Assembly: GCF_021431965.1 (NCBI RefSeq)
Contig: NZ_CP090370.1
Span: forward strand, 1,302,001-1,366,000
Origin: Erythrobacter sp. SDW2
Lineage (GTDB): Bacteria; Pseudomonadota; Alphaproteobacteria; Sphingomonadales; Sphingomonadaceae
Direction of reading: 5' to 3'
DNA length: 64,000 bases
This document shows positions 9,041 to 17,094 of this stretch, in pieces. A program made the position numbers and the translations under genes. The first letter of the stretch is position 1, and each line of letters starts with the position of its first letter. The notes below the pieces were generated by a model. That model had not been told where the DNA came from. It worked only from the letters and a program-made list of their open reading frames with translations, and made no database searches.

Positions 9041-9895
9041 TTAGTAATCCTTGCCTTCGAAATCCGCTGCCGAATGGCGTTCGAGCAGCTTCTTGCTGTC
9101 GTCGCCCATCGAACGGTTGACGATCTGGCCACGCCGCACAGCGGGCCGCTCGGCAATCTCGTTGACCCACCGGTTGACGTGCTCGTATTCGTGGACCGAG
9201 AGGAACTTGCCGCCGCCATCATAGGCGAGGTTCTTCACGAAGATCGCGAACCACGGATAGGTCGCGATGTCGGCGATGGTGTAATCGTCACCGCCAAGGA
9301 AGCGCGTTTCCGCCAGCCGCCGGTTGGCGACATCGAACAGCCGCTTGGTCTCCATCGAATAGCGATCGATGGCATATTCGATCTTGATCGGGGCGTAGGC
9401 GTAGAAATGGCCGAAGCCACCGCCGATGAAGGGCGCGCTGCCGACTTGCCAGAAGAGCCAGCTGAGCACTTCGGCGCGAGCGGCGGGTTCGGTCGGCAGG
9501 AAAGCGCCGAACTTTTCCGCCAGGTGGACCAGGATCGCGCCCGATTCGAAAATGCGGAACGGGGTCGGCCCGCTGCGGTCTTCCAGCGCGGGAATCTTGG
9601 AATTGGGATTGAGATCGACAAAGCCGCTGGTGAATTGCGTGCCTTCGCCGATATTGATGATCCAGGCGTCGTATTCCGCGCCGCTGTGGCCGAGCTCGAG
9701 CAGTTCCTCGAACATGATCGTGACCTTGACCCCGTTGGGGGTGCCCAGCGAATAGAGCTGGAACGGATGCTCGCCGACCGGCAGCGCCTTGTCCTCGATC
9801 GGCCCGGCGATCGGCCGGTTGATCGCGGCAAAGCGGCCGCCCGATTCCTTGTTCCAGGTCCAGACCTCGGGCGGGGTGTATTCGGCATCGGCCAT
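9041..9895 (-). CDS. yghU: Glutathione-dependent disulfide-bond oxidoreductase, YghU-like
   Basis: 284 residues of the Nu-class glutathione transferase family. The long N-terminal arm (PPEVWTWNKESGGRFAAINRP), the HPFQLYSLGTPNGVKVTIM start of the thioredoxin fold, and FTSGFVDLNPNSKIPAL with its glutathione-contacting residues match E. coli YghU, which binds two glutathiones and reduces disulfides. The C-terminal helical domain carries DYTIADIATYPW. Cytoplasmic. The ATG at 9895 has GAGGAGC on its 5' side. It is upstream of and probably co-transcribed with the transporter. Confidence 0.92.
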   Translation of the reverse strand: MADAEYTPPEVWTWNKESGGRFAAINRPIAGPIEDKALPVGEHPFQLYSLGTPNGVKVTIMFEELLELGHSGAEYDAWIINIGEGTQFTSGFVDLNPNSKIPALEDRSGPTPFRIFESGAILVHLAEKFGAFLPTEPAARAEVLSWLFWQVGSAPFIGGGFGHFYAYAPIKIEYAIDRYSMETKRLFDVANRRLAETRFLGGDDYTIADIATYPWFAIFVKNLAYDGGGKFLSVHEYEHVNRWVNEIAERPAVRRGQIVNRSMGDDSKKLLERHSAADFEGKDY

Positions 9896-10104
9896 AATGT
9901 GCGGCTCCTCTGTCAGTGTCGTTCCTAATGGGTTGCAATCCGCAATGCCTCAAGGGAAGGTGACAGCAGATTTTCTACTAGGTCTGGTAACGAAGGGGCG
10001 CAGGTGCTGGATCTCGCCCTGGCCGGCCTGCGGCAATCGCTCGTCGCACCGGACCACGAAGGAATAGCGCGGAACCACTTCGCTTCTCGCGCAGTTTCGC
10101 CTTC

Positions 10105-11118
10105 ATGGCCACTGCCCCCACCAAGCTCGTCTATGTCGATGACAGCCTGCCCGGCATTACCCGCAAACGAGCGGGCAAGGGGTGGGCCTATTACGATCCA
10201 CAGGGCGGGTTGATCACCGGGTCGGCGGAACGCGCCCGGTTGAACGCTATCGCCTTGCCTCCCGCCTATCGCGACGCCTGGTTCTGCCCGGCGGCCAACG
10301 GTCACATCCTCGCCACCGGCTATGATGACAAGGGCCGCAAGCAGTACCGCTACCACCCCGATTTCAGGACCATGAAGGAAAGCGAGAAGTTCGACGCCTG
10401 CCTCGCCTTCGGCAAGCTGCTGCCGCTGGTGCGCAAGCGGGTCGAGGAAGACCTGGCCGAGCGCAAGCTGACCCGCGAGCGCGCCATCGCCAGCGTGGTG
10501 CGCCTGCTCGATCTCGGCGCGGTGCGGGTCGGCAACGAAGGATACGCCAAGGCCAACGCCAGCTTCGGCGCGACAACCCTGCGCCAGCGCCATGCCGAAG
10601 TGACCGCAAAGACCTTGCGGCTGCGCTACAAGGGCAAGGGCGGCAAACTGCAGGACGTGACCGTCACCGACAGCAGCCTCGCCCGCGTGGTGCGGCGGAT
10701 GCAGGACCTGCCCGGCCAGCACGTGTTCCAGTATGTCGACGAGGACGGCGATCTCCAGCCGGTCGGCTCGGCGGACGTAAACGAATATCTGCGCGAGACC
10801 ATGGGCGAGGATTTCACCGCGAAGAATTTCCGCACCTGGCATGCCAGCGTTGTCGGCCTGACCTGCCTGTACGAAGCGGACGGGAAGGTGCCGTTGAAGC
10901 ACATGCTCGATTGCGTCGCCGGCAAGCTGGGCAATACCCCGGCGATCGCGCGCAAGAGCTACATCCATCCGGCCGTTATCGCTTTGGTCGAGAAGCAGGA
11001 CAGCTGGCGTGAAGATACCGGCCTGCCTCGCGCGACACGGTGGTTGACCCGCGAGGAGAGGGCCCTGCTGGATTTGCTGGAAGAGGCCCCGGCGGCGCAA
11101 GAACTGCTTGCAGCCTAG
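10105..11118 (+). CDS. DNA topoisomerase IB (poxvirus-type)
   Basis: 337 residues. Relaxes supercoils by a transient 3'-phosphotyrosine. The N-terminal domain shows RKRAGKGWAYYDPQG and the catalytic domain shows KQYRYHPDFR, VRVGNEGYAK, the FRTWHAS block and the nucleophile Tyr286 in KSYIHPAV. The length and motif order match the small bacterial type IB enzymes. The ATG at 10105 is preceded by a weak ribosome site and the gene has about 210 bases of upstream non-coding sequence. Its stop lies inside the left arm of a perfect palindrome that precedes nadE. Confidence 0.92.
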   Translation: MATAPTKLVYVDDSLPGITRKRAGKGWAYYDPQGGLITGSAERARLNAIALPPAYRDAWFCPAANGHILATGYDDKGRKQYRYHPDFRTMKESEKFDACLAFGKLLPLVRKRVEEDLAERKLTRERAIASVVRLLDLGAVRVGNEGYAKANASFGATTLRQRHAEVTAKTLRLRYKGKGGKLQDVTVTDSSLARVVRRMQDLPGQHVFQYVDEDGDLQPVGSADVNEYLRETMGEDFTAKNFRTWHASVVGLTCLYEADGKVPLKHMLDCVAGKLGNTPAIARKSYIHPAVIALVEKQDSWREDTGLPRATRWLTREERALLDLLEEAPAAQELLAA

Positions 11119-11135
11119 TATCCTTTAAGGATACT
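11117..11135. promoter_or_regulatory. Perfect 9+1+9 palindrome before nadE (operator candidate)
   Basis: AGTATCCTT-T-AAGGATACT, two perfect 9-base arms around one central base. It starts in the topoisomerase stop codon and ends eight bases before the nadE ATG, adjoining the GGAGG ribosome site. AT-rich arms and the lack of a T run argue against a terminator. A position over the start of a gene whose product begins with an HTH-like segment suggests an operator, possibly autoregulatory. That link is inference. Confidence 0.6.
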
Positions 11136-11142
11136 GGAGGTC

Positions 11143-13458
11143 ATGCACAAAGCCGGCCAGAAAATCCGCGCCTGGCGCGAAGCCCACAATCCGCCCCTTT
11201 CCGCCGAGGAATTCGGCGAACGCTACGGCGAACCCGAGCCTTGGGCCAGCCGCACGGTCTACGGATGGGAGGCGAAGGGCAAGATCGCCCGCCCGCTGGT
11301 GCAGAAGCGGCTCGCCGAGCTGGGCATTTGCGAACCGGCGGACTGGGTCGAATCTGTCGGGAATACCGGTGAGGCGCAGAAGGCGTCGAGCGCAGGCGGG
11401 GGCTATTACGACGGGGGCTTTTACGACATGCACCGCCATGGCTTCGTGCGGGTGGCGACGAGCACTCCGCAACTGCGCACGGCCGACGTCGCCTACAATC
11501 TCTCGGGAACGTTGGCCGAGGCGCGCAAGGCGCATGATAGCCATGTCGACCTGCTGCTCTATCCGGAACTGGGCCTCAGCGCATACGCCATCGACGACCT
11601 GCACCTGCAGCAGGCGCTGCTCGATGCGGTCGAGCGGGCGGTGGGCGAACTGGTCGAGGCCAGCCGCGACTTCACCCCGGTGCTGGTTGTCGGCGCGCCG
11701 CTGCGGCGGGGCGGCAAGCTCTACAATTGCGCGCTGGCGATTGCGGGCGGGCGGCTCTTGGGGGTGGTACCCAAGAGTTTCCTGCCGAACTACCGCGAAT
11801 ATTACGAGAAGCGCTGGTTCGCCCATGGGCGCGGCTGCACCGGGCTGGAGATCGAGGTAGCGGGGCATACGGTACCCTTCGGCACAGACGTCATCTTTGC
11901 GGCAGAGAACCTCAATGGCTTCACCTTCGGGATCGAGATTTGCGAGGACTATTGGTCGCCGCAACCGCCGGGCATCATGGCGGCGCTGGCCGGGGCGACG
12001 ATCGTGCTCAATCTGAGCGCATCCAACATCACCGTCGGCAAGTCGGACGAACGGCACCTGCTCGCTCGCGCCTCCTCGGCGCGGGGGCTATGCGCCTATG
12101 CCTATTCCGCCAGCGGGCACGGCGAAAGCACCACCGACCTCAGCTGGGACGGGCAGGGCATGATCTACGAACTGGGCGATTTGCTGGTCGAGTCGAGTCG
12201 CTTCGATCTCGAGCCCGAGCTGTGCGTAAGCGATGTAGACACCCAGCGCATCCTCTCCGAACGCATCCGCAACGGCACCTTCACCGATGCTGCCGAACAC
12301 GAAGGGCGGCCCGAGAACACCTATCGCACGATCCGCTTCACCCATGCGGCCAAGTCCGGCGATATCGGCCTCGTCCGTCCCGTCGCGCGCTTTCCCTTCG
12401 TTCCCGCGCGCCAGCACAGACTGGACGAGGATTGCTACGAAGCCTTCAACATCCAGGTCGACGCGCTGATGCGGCGGATCGAGGCGACCAAGCCGCAGAG
12501 CCTGGTGATCGGCATTTCTGGCGGGCTCGACAGCACCCATGCGCTGATTGTGGCCGCCAAGGCCTGCGACCGGCTCGGCCTGCCGCGTACCGCCATTCGC
12601 GGCTATACCATGCCCGGCTTCGCTACTTCGGAAGGCACCAAATCCAACGCCTGGAAACTGATGCGGGCGATGGAGATCACCGCCGACGAGATCGACATCA
12701 AGCCGACCGCGCTGACCATGTTGGAGAACATCGGCCACGCCTTTGCGGATGGCGAACCTGTGTACGACACAACCTTCGAGAATGTGCAAGCGGGGCTGCG
12801 GACCGATTACCTGTTCCGCCTCGCGGGCCAGCACAAGGGCTGGGTCGTCGGCACCGGCGATCTGAGCGAACTGGCGCTCGGCTGGTGCACCTATGGCGTG
12901 GGCGACCATATGAGCCATTACGGCGTCAACAGCGGCGTGCCCAAGACGCTGATCCAGTACCTCATCCGCTGGACCGTGCAGACCGGTCAGTTCTCCGATG
13001 AAGCGAGCGCGGTGCTGAGCGCGATCCTCGATCAGGAAATCTCGCCCGAACTGGTCCCCGCCGGGGCCGACGGCGCGATCCAGAGCACCGAAAGCATCAT
13101 CGGGCCTTACGAGCTCAACGACTTCTTCCTCCACCACATCATCCGCTATGGCCAGAGCCCCAGCAAGGTGGCGTTTCTGGCGTGGCACGCGTGGAAGGAT
13201 GCCGAGGCCGGGCTGTGGCCTGCCGGCTTCCCGGAGGAAGCCAAGGGGCAATACACGCTCGCCACCATCCGCCACTGGCTGGAGAAATTCCTGTGGCGGT
13301 TCTTCCAGTTCAGCCAGTTCAAGCGCAGCGCGCTGCCCAATGGGCCGAAGGTCAGCGCCGGCGGCGCGCTCAGCCCCCGCGGCGATTGGCGTGCGCCGAG
13401 CGATGCAGTGGCCGAGCTGTGGCTGGCCGAGCTGCGCGACAATGTGCCGGAGGGGTGA
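11143..13458 (+). CDS. nadE: Glutamine-dependent NAD+ synthetase with an N-terminal HTH-like extension
   Basis: 771 residues. Makes NAD+ from deamido-NAD+ using ammonia from glutamine. Residues 96-771 (from MHRHGFVRVAT) equal a full-length bacterial glutamine-dependent NadE. The nitrilase-type glutaminase domain has the Glu142, Lys211 and Cys267 triad (PELGLSAY, VPKSFLPNY, IEICEDYW). The synthetase domain has the pyrophosphate loop SGGLDST at 459-465. Residues 1-95 are extra: IRAWREAHNPPLSAEEFGERYG and SRTVYGWEAKGKI resemble a Cro/XRE-type helix-turn-helix. The frame is open throughout and the first ATG (11143) has the good GGAGG site; the ATG at 11428 has only a weak one. The stop overlaps the next start (TGATG). 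Confidence 0.92.
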   Translation: MHKAGQKIRAWREAHNPPLSAEEFGERYGEPEPWASRTVYGWEAKGKIARPLVQKRLAELGICEPADWVESVGNTGEAQKASSAGGGYYDGGFYDMHRHGFVRVATSTPQLRTADVAYNLSGTLAEARKAHDSHVDLLLYPELGLSAYAIDDLHLQQALLDAVERAVGELVEASRDFTPVLVVGAPLRRGGKLYNCALAIAGGRLLGVVPKSFLPNYREYYEKRWFAHGRGCTGLEIEVAGHTVPFGTDVIFAAENLNGFTFGIEICEDYWSPQPPGIMAALAGATIVLNLSASNITVGKSDERHLLARASSARGLCAYAYSASGHGESTTDLSWDGQGMIYELGDLLVESSRFDLEPELCVSDVDTQRILSERIRNGTFTDAAEHEGRPENTYRTIRFTHAAKSGDIGLVRPVARFPFVPARQHRLDEDCYEAFNIQVDALMRRIEATKPQSLVIGISGGLDSTHALIVAAKACDRLGLPRTAIRGYTMPGFATSEGTKSNAWKLMRAMEITADEIDIKPTALTMLENIGHAFADGEPVYDTTFENVQAGLRTDYLFRLAGQHKGWVVGTGDLSELALGWCTYGVGDHMSHYGVNSGVPKTLIQYLIRWTVQTGQFSDEASAVLSAILDQEISPELVPAGADGAIQSTESIIGPYELNDFFLHHIIRYGQSPSKVAFLAWHAWKDAEAGLWPAGFPEEAKGQYTLATIRHWLEKFLWRFFQFSQFKRSALPNGPKVSAGGALSPRGDWRAPSDAVAELWLAELRDNVPEG

Positions 13459-14162
13459 TGATCACTCCGCGCGACCCCGAATATGCCGAAGCCAAGCTCT
13501 ACAAGCTGGGCAAGCGGCGAATGGTCCCGCCCTTCTCCTCGCTCGCGGAGTGGATAGAACAGCAATATGGTGTCCTGCCGCTGCAGGTGAGGCTCGATCC
13601 GCCCGGTGATCGGCCCATGACGCGATACCGACTCGATGTGGTGCTCGATACGGAGGACGACCGGGCTCTGTTTCGCTCAGGCCTCAATTACGACCCGGCC
13701 AAGCAGGCGGCCATCGGCGAACAATTCCTCGCCCTGGTGCGAGAGGTTGAGGATTCTCGAGGCGCCCTGAGCAGGCTCATTCTTTTCGGCAGAACCCGAA
13801 TCTCCATGCCGAGTGGGATGGAAGAGCTGTTCGTGGCCTTCAGCGCGTTCGAGGCTGTCGCGCGGATCGAAGCCAATTACGCTGTCACGGGCCTGGAGCG
13901 TGAGCAGTTGGCGCAGGAGCTCGGGCTCTGGAAAATCCATGCGCAGTTCGAAGGCGTAACCTTCATGTTCGAAACCGACCGCGAGGCGGAGCAGGCTCAA
14001 ACCAACGGGCTCGCGGACGAATGCCGCAGTCGCTATGCCGAACTGCTGAAGCCGCACGATGCCTTCGGCTATTTCGCGCGCAAGCCGATCTGGTCAAAGT
14101 GCGACAGCCGCGAAACCTTCGAGCGCGACTACAAGGGCAACTGGTTCTTCTACACCCGCTGA
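13458..14162 (+). CDS. Uncharacterised protein coupled to nadE
   Basis: 234 residues, family not recognised. It starts at the ATG overlapping the nadE stop (TGATG), giving MITPRDPEYAEAKLYKLGKR; the open frame continues upstream but only inside nadE. The sequence is soluble and mixed alpha/beta in character, with several aromatic and charged segments (RDYKGNWFFYTR at the end) and no signal peptide or membrane segment. Overlap with nadE implies coupled translation, though coupling alone does not show a shared pathway. The codon use looks like that of the neighbours. Confidence 0.75.
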   Translation: MITPRDPEYAEAKLYKLGKRRMVPPFSSLAEWIEQQYGVLPLQVRLDPPGDRPMTRYRLDVVLDTEDDRALFRSGLNYDPAKQAAIGEQFLALVREVEDSRGALSRLILFGRTRISMPSGMEELFVAFSAFEAVARIEANYAVTGLEREQLAQELGLWKIHAQFEGVTFMFETDREAEQAQTNGLADECRSRYAELLKPHDAFGYFARKPIWSKCDSRETFERDYKGNWFFYTR

Positions 14163-14181
14163 CAGCTAAATCGTCGGTTTC

Positions 14182-14220
14182 CTGAACGGCGGCTGCTAAC
14201 ACTTCTAACAGACCGTTCAG
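14182..14220. promoter_or_regulatory. Inverted repeat upstream of the small lipoprotein gene
   Basis: CTGAACGG at 14182-14189 and its exact reverse complement CCGTTCAG at 14213-14220, spaced 23 bases, in the 110-base gap before the lipoprotein gene. No T run follows, so a terminator is less likely than a protein-binding site or a hairpin in the leader. Weak evidence: the arms are only eight bases. Confidence 0.35.
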
Positions 14221-14272
14221 TCGCACAGTGCTGAAACCGTCCCCGGGTCGCGCGGATCAGGGGAACGCGTTT

Positions 14273-14539
14273 ATGCACATCAGAGGGAAAGTCCTGGCGG
14301 TTTCGGGTGCAGCACTGCTGCTGTCGGGCTGCACCGCGGCGGAATGGGAAGCGCTGGCGGTGGGGTTGTCGGTAGCGGCGATTGCGGCGAGCGAGGTGGC
14401 TGCGCAAAGCGCCAACCAGTCGATCTCCTGCCCTTACGGCCAGCACATCGAATACGGCTATGACAGCTACGGCAACGAGGTGGCCTTCTGCATCGACGAC
14501 CAACCTTGGTCGCAGGAGCAGTCGCAGCAGCAGAATTAG
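14273..14539 (+). CDS. Small predicted lipoprotein
   Basis: 88 residues. The N-terminus is a lipoprotein signal: basic residues, a hydrophobic stretch and the lipobox LSGC with the modified cysteine at residue 20. The mature part has an alanine-rich hydrophobic helix (about residues 25-42) and then a polar tail with two cysteines (SCPYGQ and AFCIDD) that could form a disulfide. The ATG at 14273 is used because it gives a proper signal peptide and follows GGGGAA; the open frame reaches back to 14228 without a better site. Function unknown; predicted envelope location. Confidence 0.7.
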   Translation: MHIRGKVLAVSGAALLLSGCTAAEWEALAVGLSVAAIAASEVAAQSANQSISCPYGQHIEYGYDSYGNEVAFCIDDQPWSQEQSQQQN

Positions 14540-14641
14540 CGGGGGGCGCTCCCAACAGTTTTTCCGCCCGCTGCTGTTGGCGGCGGGCTACAGGCGCGAT
14601 ACCCCGGCTGGCAGACCGTAACGCGAGCGCCAGCCGATCCC

Positions 14642-15529
14642 ATGAACCCCTCCAGCTTTGCCATCATCATGGCCTGCAATGTGGTGTGGGCGCTCAACGT
14701 CATTGTCAGCAAATGGGCGGTGGACGATTACGCCGTGCCGCCGCTGTTCTACGCCGCGCTGCGTTCGCTGGTGGTGGTGGCGGCGCTGGTGCCGTTCCTG
14801 CGGAAAATGCCGGCGGACCCGGTGCGGGTCATGCTGATCGGCCTTGCCATCAGCGGCGGTTCGTTCGGCCTGCTGTTCATCGGCCTTCAGACCGCCAGTC
14901 CGTCTGCCGCCGGGATCGTCAACCTCACCGGCGCGCCGCTGACGGTATTGTTCGCGATTGTCATCCTCAAGGAAGAAGTCCGCTGGCGGCGCATGCTGGG
15001 CATGGCGCTGGCCTTCGGCGGTGTCGCGCTGGCAGTCGCATCACCTGCGGGCATGGAGAGCGGAGTAGGGTTGCTCTATGTCTTTGCCGGGGTGGTGGTC
15101 GGTGCGCTGGGGGCGGTGTTCTTCAAGCGGATCACCATCGGCGCGGTCGAGATGCAGGCTTGGGCGGGGCTGGCCTCGGTTGCCTTCCTGTTCCCGATCT
15201 CGTTCGGGTTGGAGAGCGGGCAGTTTGCCGCCGTGACTGCCGCGCCATGGGAGGTACTGGGCTGCGTCGCCTTTGCCGGGCTGGTGGTCTCGGTCGGGGC
15301 GCACTCGGCCTACTACCACCTGCTCCAGCGCCATGACGCCAACCTGCTGGTACCGCTGACGCTGATGACGCCGCTGCTGACCATCGGCTTCGGCGCGTGG
15401 CTGACGGGTGATCCGATCGGGCCGCGTCTGTTGATCGGGGCGGGGCTGGCGATTGCCGGGGTGGCGATTATCGTGATCCGGCCGAGCCGGGCGATCTTCA
15501 AGCCGCTGCTGGTGCGGGTGCGGTTCTAG
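14642..15529 (+). CDS. DMT superfamily transporter (EamA domains)
   Basis: 295 residues with about ten hydrophobic segments arranged as two EamA repeats. The start MNPSSFAIIMACNVVWALNV and the repeat-end patterns (FIGLQTASPSAAGIVN; YYHLLQRHDANLLVPLTLM) are typical of drug/metabolite exporters in the inner membrane. The cargo is unknown. It stands 102 bases after the lipoprotein gene and converges with azoR. A GC-rich inverted repeat near 14567-14590 lies in the gap upstream. Confidence 0.85.
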   Translation: MNPSSFAIIMACNVVWALNVIVSKWAVDDYAVPPLFYAALRSLVVVAALVPFLRKMPADPVRVMLIGLAISGGSFGLLFIGLQTASPSAAGIVNLTGAPLTVLFAIVILKEEVRWRRMLGMALAFGGVALAVASPAGMESGVGLLYVFAGVVVGALGAVFFKRITIGAVEMQAWAGLASVAFLFPISFGLESGQFAAVTAAPWEVLGCVAFAGLVVSVGAHSAYYHLLQRHDANLLVPLTLMTPLLTIGFGAWLTGDPIGPRLLIGAGLAIAGVAIIVIRPSRAIFKPLLVRVRF

Positions 15530-15550
15530 GGGCCGCACCCGCTCCGGGAG

Positions 15551-16144
15551 CTAGGCGACCAGCTGCTCGACCGCTTCATGCGCGGCGGCGATCTTCTCCT
15601 CGCCGCCTTCGCCCATGATGCCGTCGGCAGCGACGATTTCGACGTCCTCGATACCAAGGAAGCCGAGGAAGAACGTCAGCCAGGGGCTGAGGAAATCGAT
15701 CTCGCTGCCCACGGTGGTCCCGCCGCTGGCGATGGCGATATAGGCCTTCTTGCCGGTCAGCAGGCCTTCGGGGCCGGTTGCGGTGTAGCGGAAAGTGGTG
15801 CCGGCGCGGGCGACGAGGTCGGCCCAGGCCTTGAGCGTCGAGGGCGCGCCGAAGTTGTAGATCGGCACGCCGAACACGATGGTATCGGCGGCCTGGAGTT
15901 CGTCGATCAGCGTGTCGGCGATCTTGGCGAGGTCGTGCTGCGCTTCGGTCCGATCGGCATGAGGCGCGAGGTTGGCAGCAAAGCGGTCGGCGTCGATGAA
16001 GGGCAAGTCGTTTTGGGCGAGATCGCGCGTGGTGACTGTCGCGCCATCGTCGGCGAGCCGCTCGACGAGCTTGCCCGAAAGGCTGCGGCTGACCGACTGG
16101 TCGCTGCCGCGAATGCTGGCGGTGATGTGGAGGATGTTGGTCAT
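15551..16144 (-). CDS. azoR: FMN-dependent NADH-azoreductase
   Basis: 197 residues, the usual length for AzoR. This flavodoxin-fold enzyme reduces azo bonds and quinones with NADH in the cytoplasm. Motifs: the N-terminal ILHITASIRGSDQSVSR phosphate loop for FMN, VFGVPIYNFGAPSTLKAW, and the later ASGGTTVGS block. The ATG at 16144 follows a clear GGACC-type purine stretch. It is convergent with the DMT transporter and lies downstream, on the same strand, of the repeat at 16185-16264 and the pirin gene. Confidence 0.92.
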   Translation of the reverse strand: MTNILHITASIRGSDQSVSRSLSGKLVERLADDGATVTTRDLAQNDLPFIDADRFAANLAPHADRTEAQHDLAKIADTLIDELQAADTIVFGVPIYNFGAPSTLKAWADLVARAGTTFRYTATGPEGLLTGKKAYIAIASGGTTVGSEIDFLSPWLTFFLGFLGIEDVEIVAADGIMGEGGEEKIAAAHEAVEQLVA

Positions 16145-16184
16145 GGGGGAGGTCCTTTGTTTGAAAGATCGCTCAACCCTTCCA

Positions 16185-16264
16185 CGTCATCCCGGCGAAG
16201 CCCGGGATCCAGATGACGGTGCAAATCCGTGAGATCATCTGGGCCCCGGCCTTCGCCGGGGCGA
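16185..16264. repeat. Short structured intergenic repeat (family B, copy 1)
   Basis: An 80-base element that begins CGTCATCCCGGCG and ends GGCCCCGGCCTTCGCCGGGG. It holds two hairpins: CCCGG..CCGGG at the left and CCCCGGC-CTTC-GCCGGGG at the right. A second near-identical copy is at 40423-40504, and shorter relatives occur at 44604-44629, 44707-44732 and 45274-45383. It sits between azoR and the pirin gene. Confidence 0.8.
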
Positions 16265-16284
16265 GGGGAAGTGGTGGACTGATT

Positions 16285-16986
16285 TTAAGCCGCGTCGACG
16301 AGGACGAGTTCGCTGTCTTCGAGCGCGGTGATGGTGACGCTGGCCTGCCGGGTGATGGCGACACCGTCGCGGGCTTTTGCCTCGACGTCCTCGACCGTCA
16401 CGCGGCCGGTGGCCGGGACAAGGTAGAGGTGCCGCGAAGGATCGGCGGGGGTGTAGGTCACGCTTTCGCCGGCCTTGACCGTCGCGCCGAGCACGCGGGC
16501 ATCGGTGCGGATTGGCAGGGCGTCATCGTCATTGGCAAAGCCGCTGGCGAGGGCCACGAACTGCCCGCTGCGCTCGTCCTTGGGGAACTTGCGCGCGCCC
16601 CAGCTCGGTGCGCCGCCGCGTTCGGAGGGGATGATCCACAGCTGGAATAGCGTGGTATCCTCGTCCTCTGCGTTCCATTCGGAGTGGCGCACGCCATTGC
16701 CCGCGCTCATCACCTGCACGTCGCCCGCTTCGGTGCGGCCTTCGTTGCCCATGCTGTCGCGGTGGGTGATGGCCCCGCTGCGGACATAGGTGATGATCTC
16801 CATGTCGTTGTGCGGGTGCGGCGGAAAGCCCGTGTTCGGCGCGATGGTATCGTCGTTCCAGATGCGCAGCGCGCCCCAGTTGACCCGCGCCGGATCGTGG
16901 TAGTTTGCGAAAGAAAAGTGGTGGTGAGCGTCGAGCCAGCCGTGGTTGGCTGCGCCGAGTGTTTCGAAGGGTCTCAGTTCGATCAT
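16285..16986 (-). CDS. Pirin family protein
   Basis: 233 residues of the bicupin pirin family. The N-terminal cupin shows the metal ligands in PPHPHNDMEIITYV and the MSAGNGVRHSEWN block; the C-terminal cupin is the more variable half. Bacterial pirins are cytoplasmic metal-binding proteins, and some have quercetinase activity. The ATG at 16986 follows GAGGAGA; the frame stays open far upstream only because it runs antisense to the LysR gene. It is divergent from that LysR gene, the usual arrangement for a regulator and its target. Confidence 0.9.
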   Translation of the reverse strand: MIELRPFETLGAANHGWLDAHHHFSFANYHDPARVNWGALRIWNDDTIAPNTGFPPHPHNDMEIITYVRSGAITHRDSMGNEGRTEAGDVQVMSAGNGVRHSEWNAEDEDTTLFQLWIIPSERGGAPSWGARKFPKDERSGQFVALASGFANDDDALPIRTDARVLGATVKAGESVTYTPADPSRHLYLVPATGRVTVEDVEAKARDGVAITRQASVTITALEDSELVLVDAA

Positions 16987-17034
16987 TTTGTCTCTCCTCG
17001 TTCGAGGGTTCATCTCAATGACGCGGAGATAGGC

Positions 17035-17092
17035 CTTGGCGTTCCGCCGGATAAGTGCGATAAAACACGCCAAGATGTTCAGAAAATCCGAA
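17035..17092. promoter_or_regulatory. Candidate LysR-regulator sites in the pirin/lysR divergent region
   Basis: Two nested symmetric elements. CTTGGCGT at 17035-17042 and its exact complement ACGCCAAG at 17067-17074, with centres 32 bases apart. Then an imperfect palindrome TTCAGA-AAA-TCCGAA at 17078-17092, ending two bases before the GTG start. Such layouts are common for LysR proteins that repress themselves and control a divergent gene. Binding is inferred, not shown. Confidence 0.45.
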
Positions 17093-17094
17093 CA

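Noticed and set aside
8114-9928. A 604-codon + strand frame opposite the transporter and yghU genes
   Set aside because: It is antisense to two genes with strong family signatures and has no ribosome site or domain of its own.
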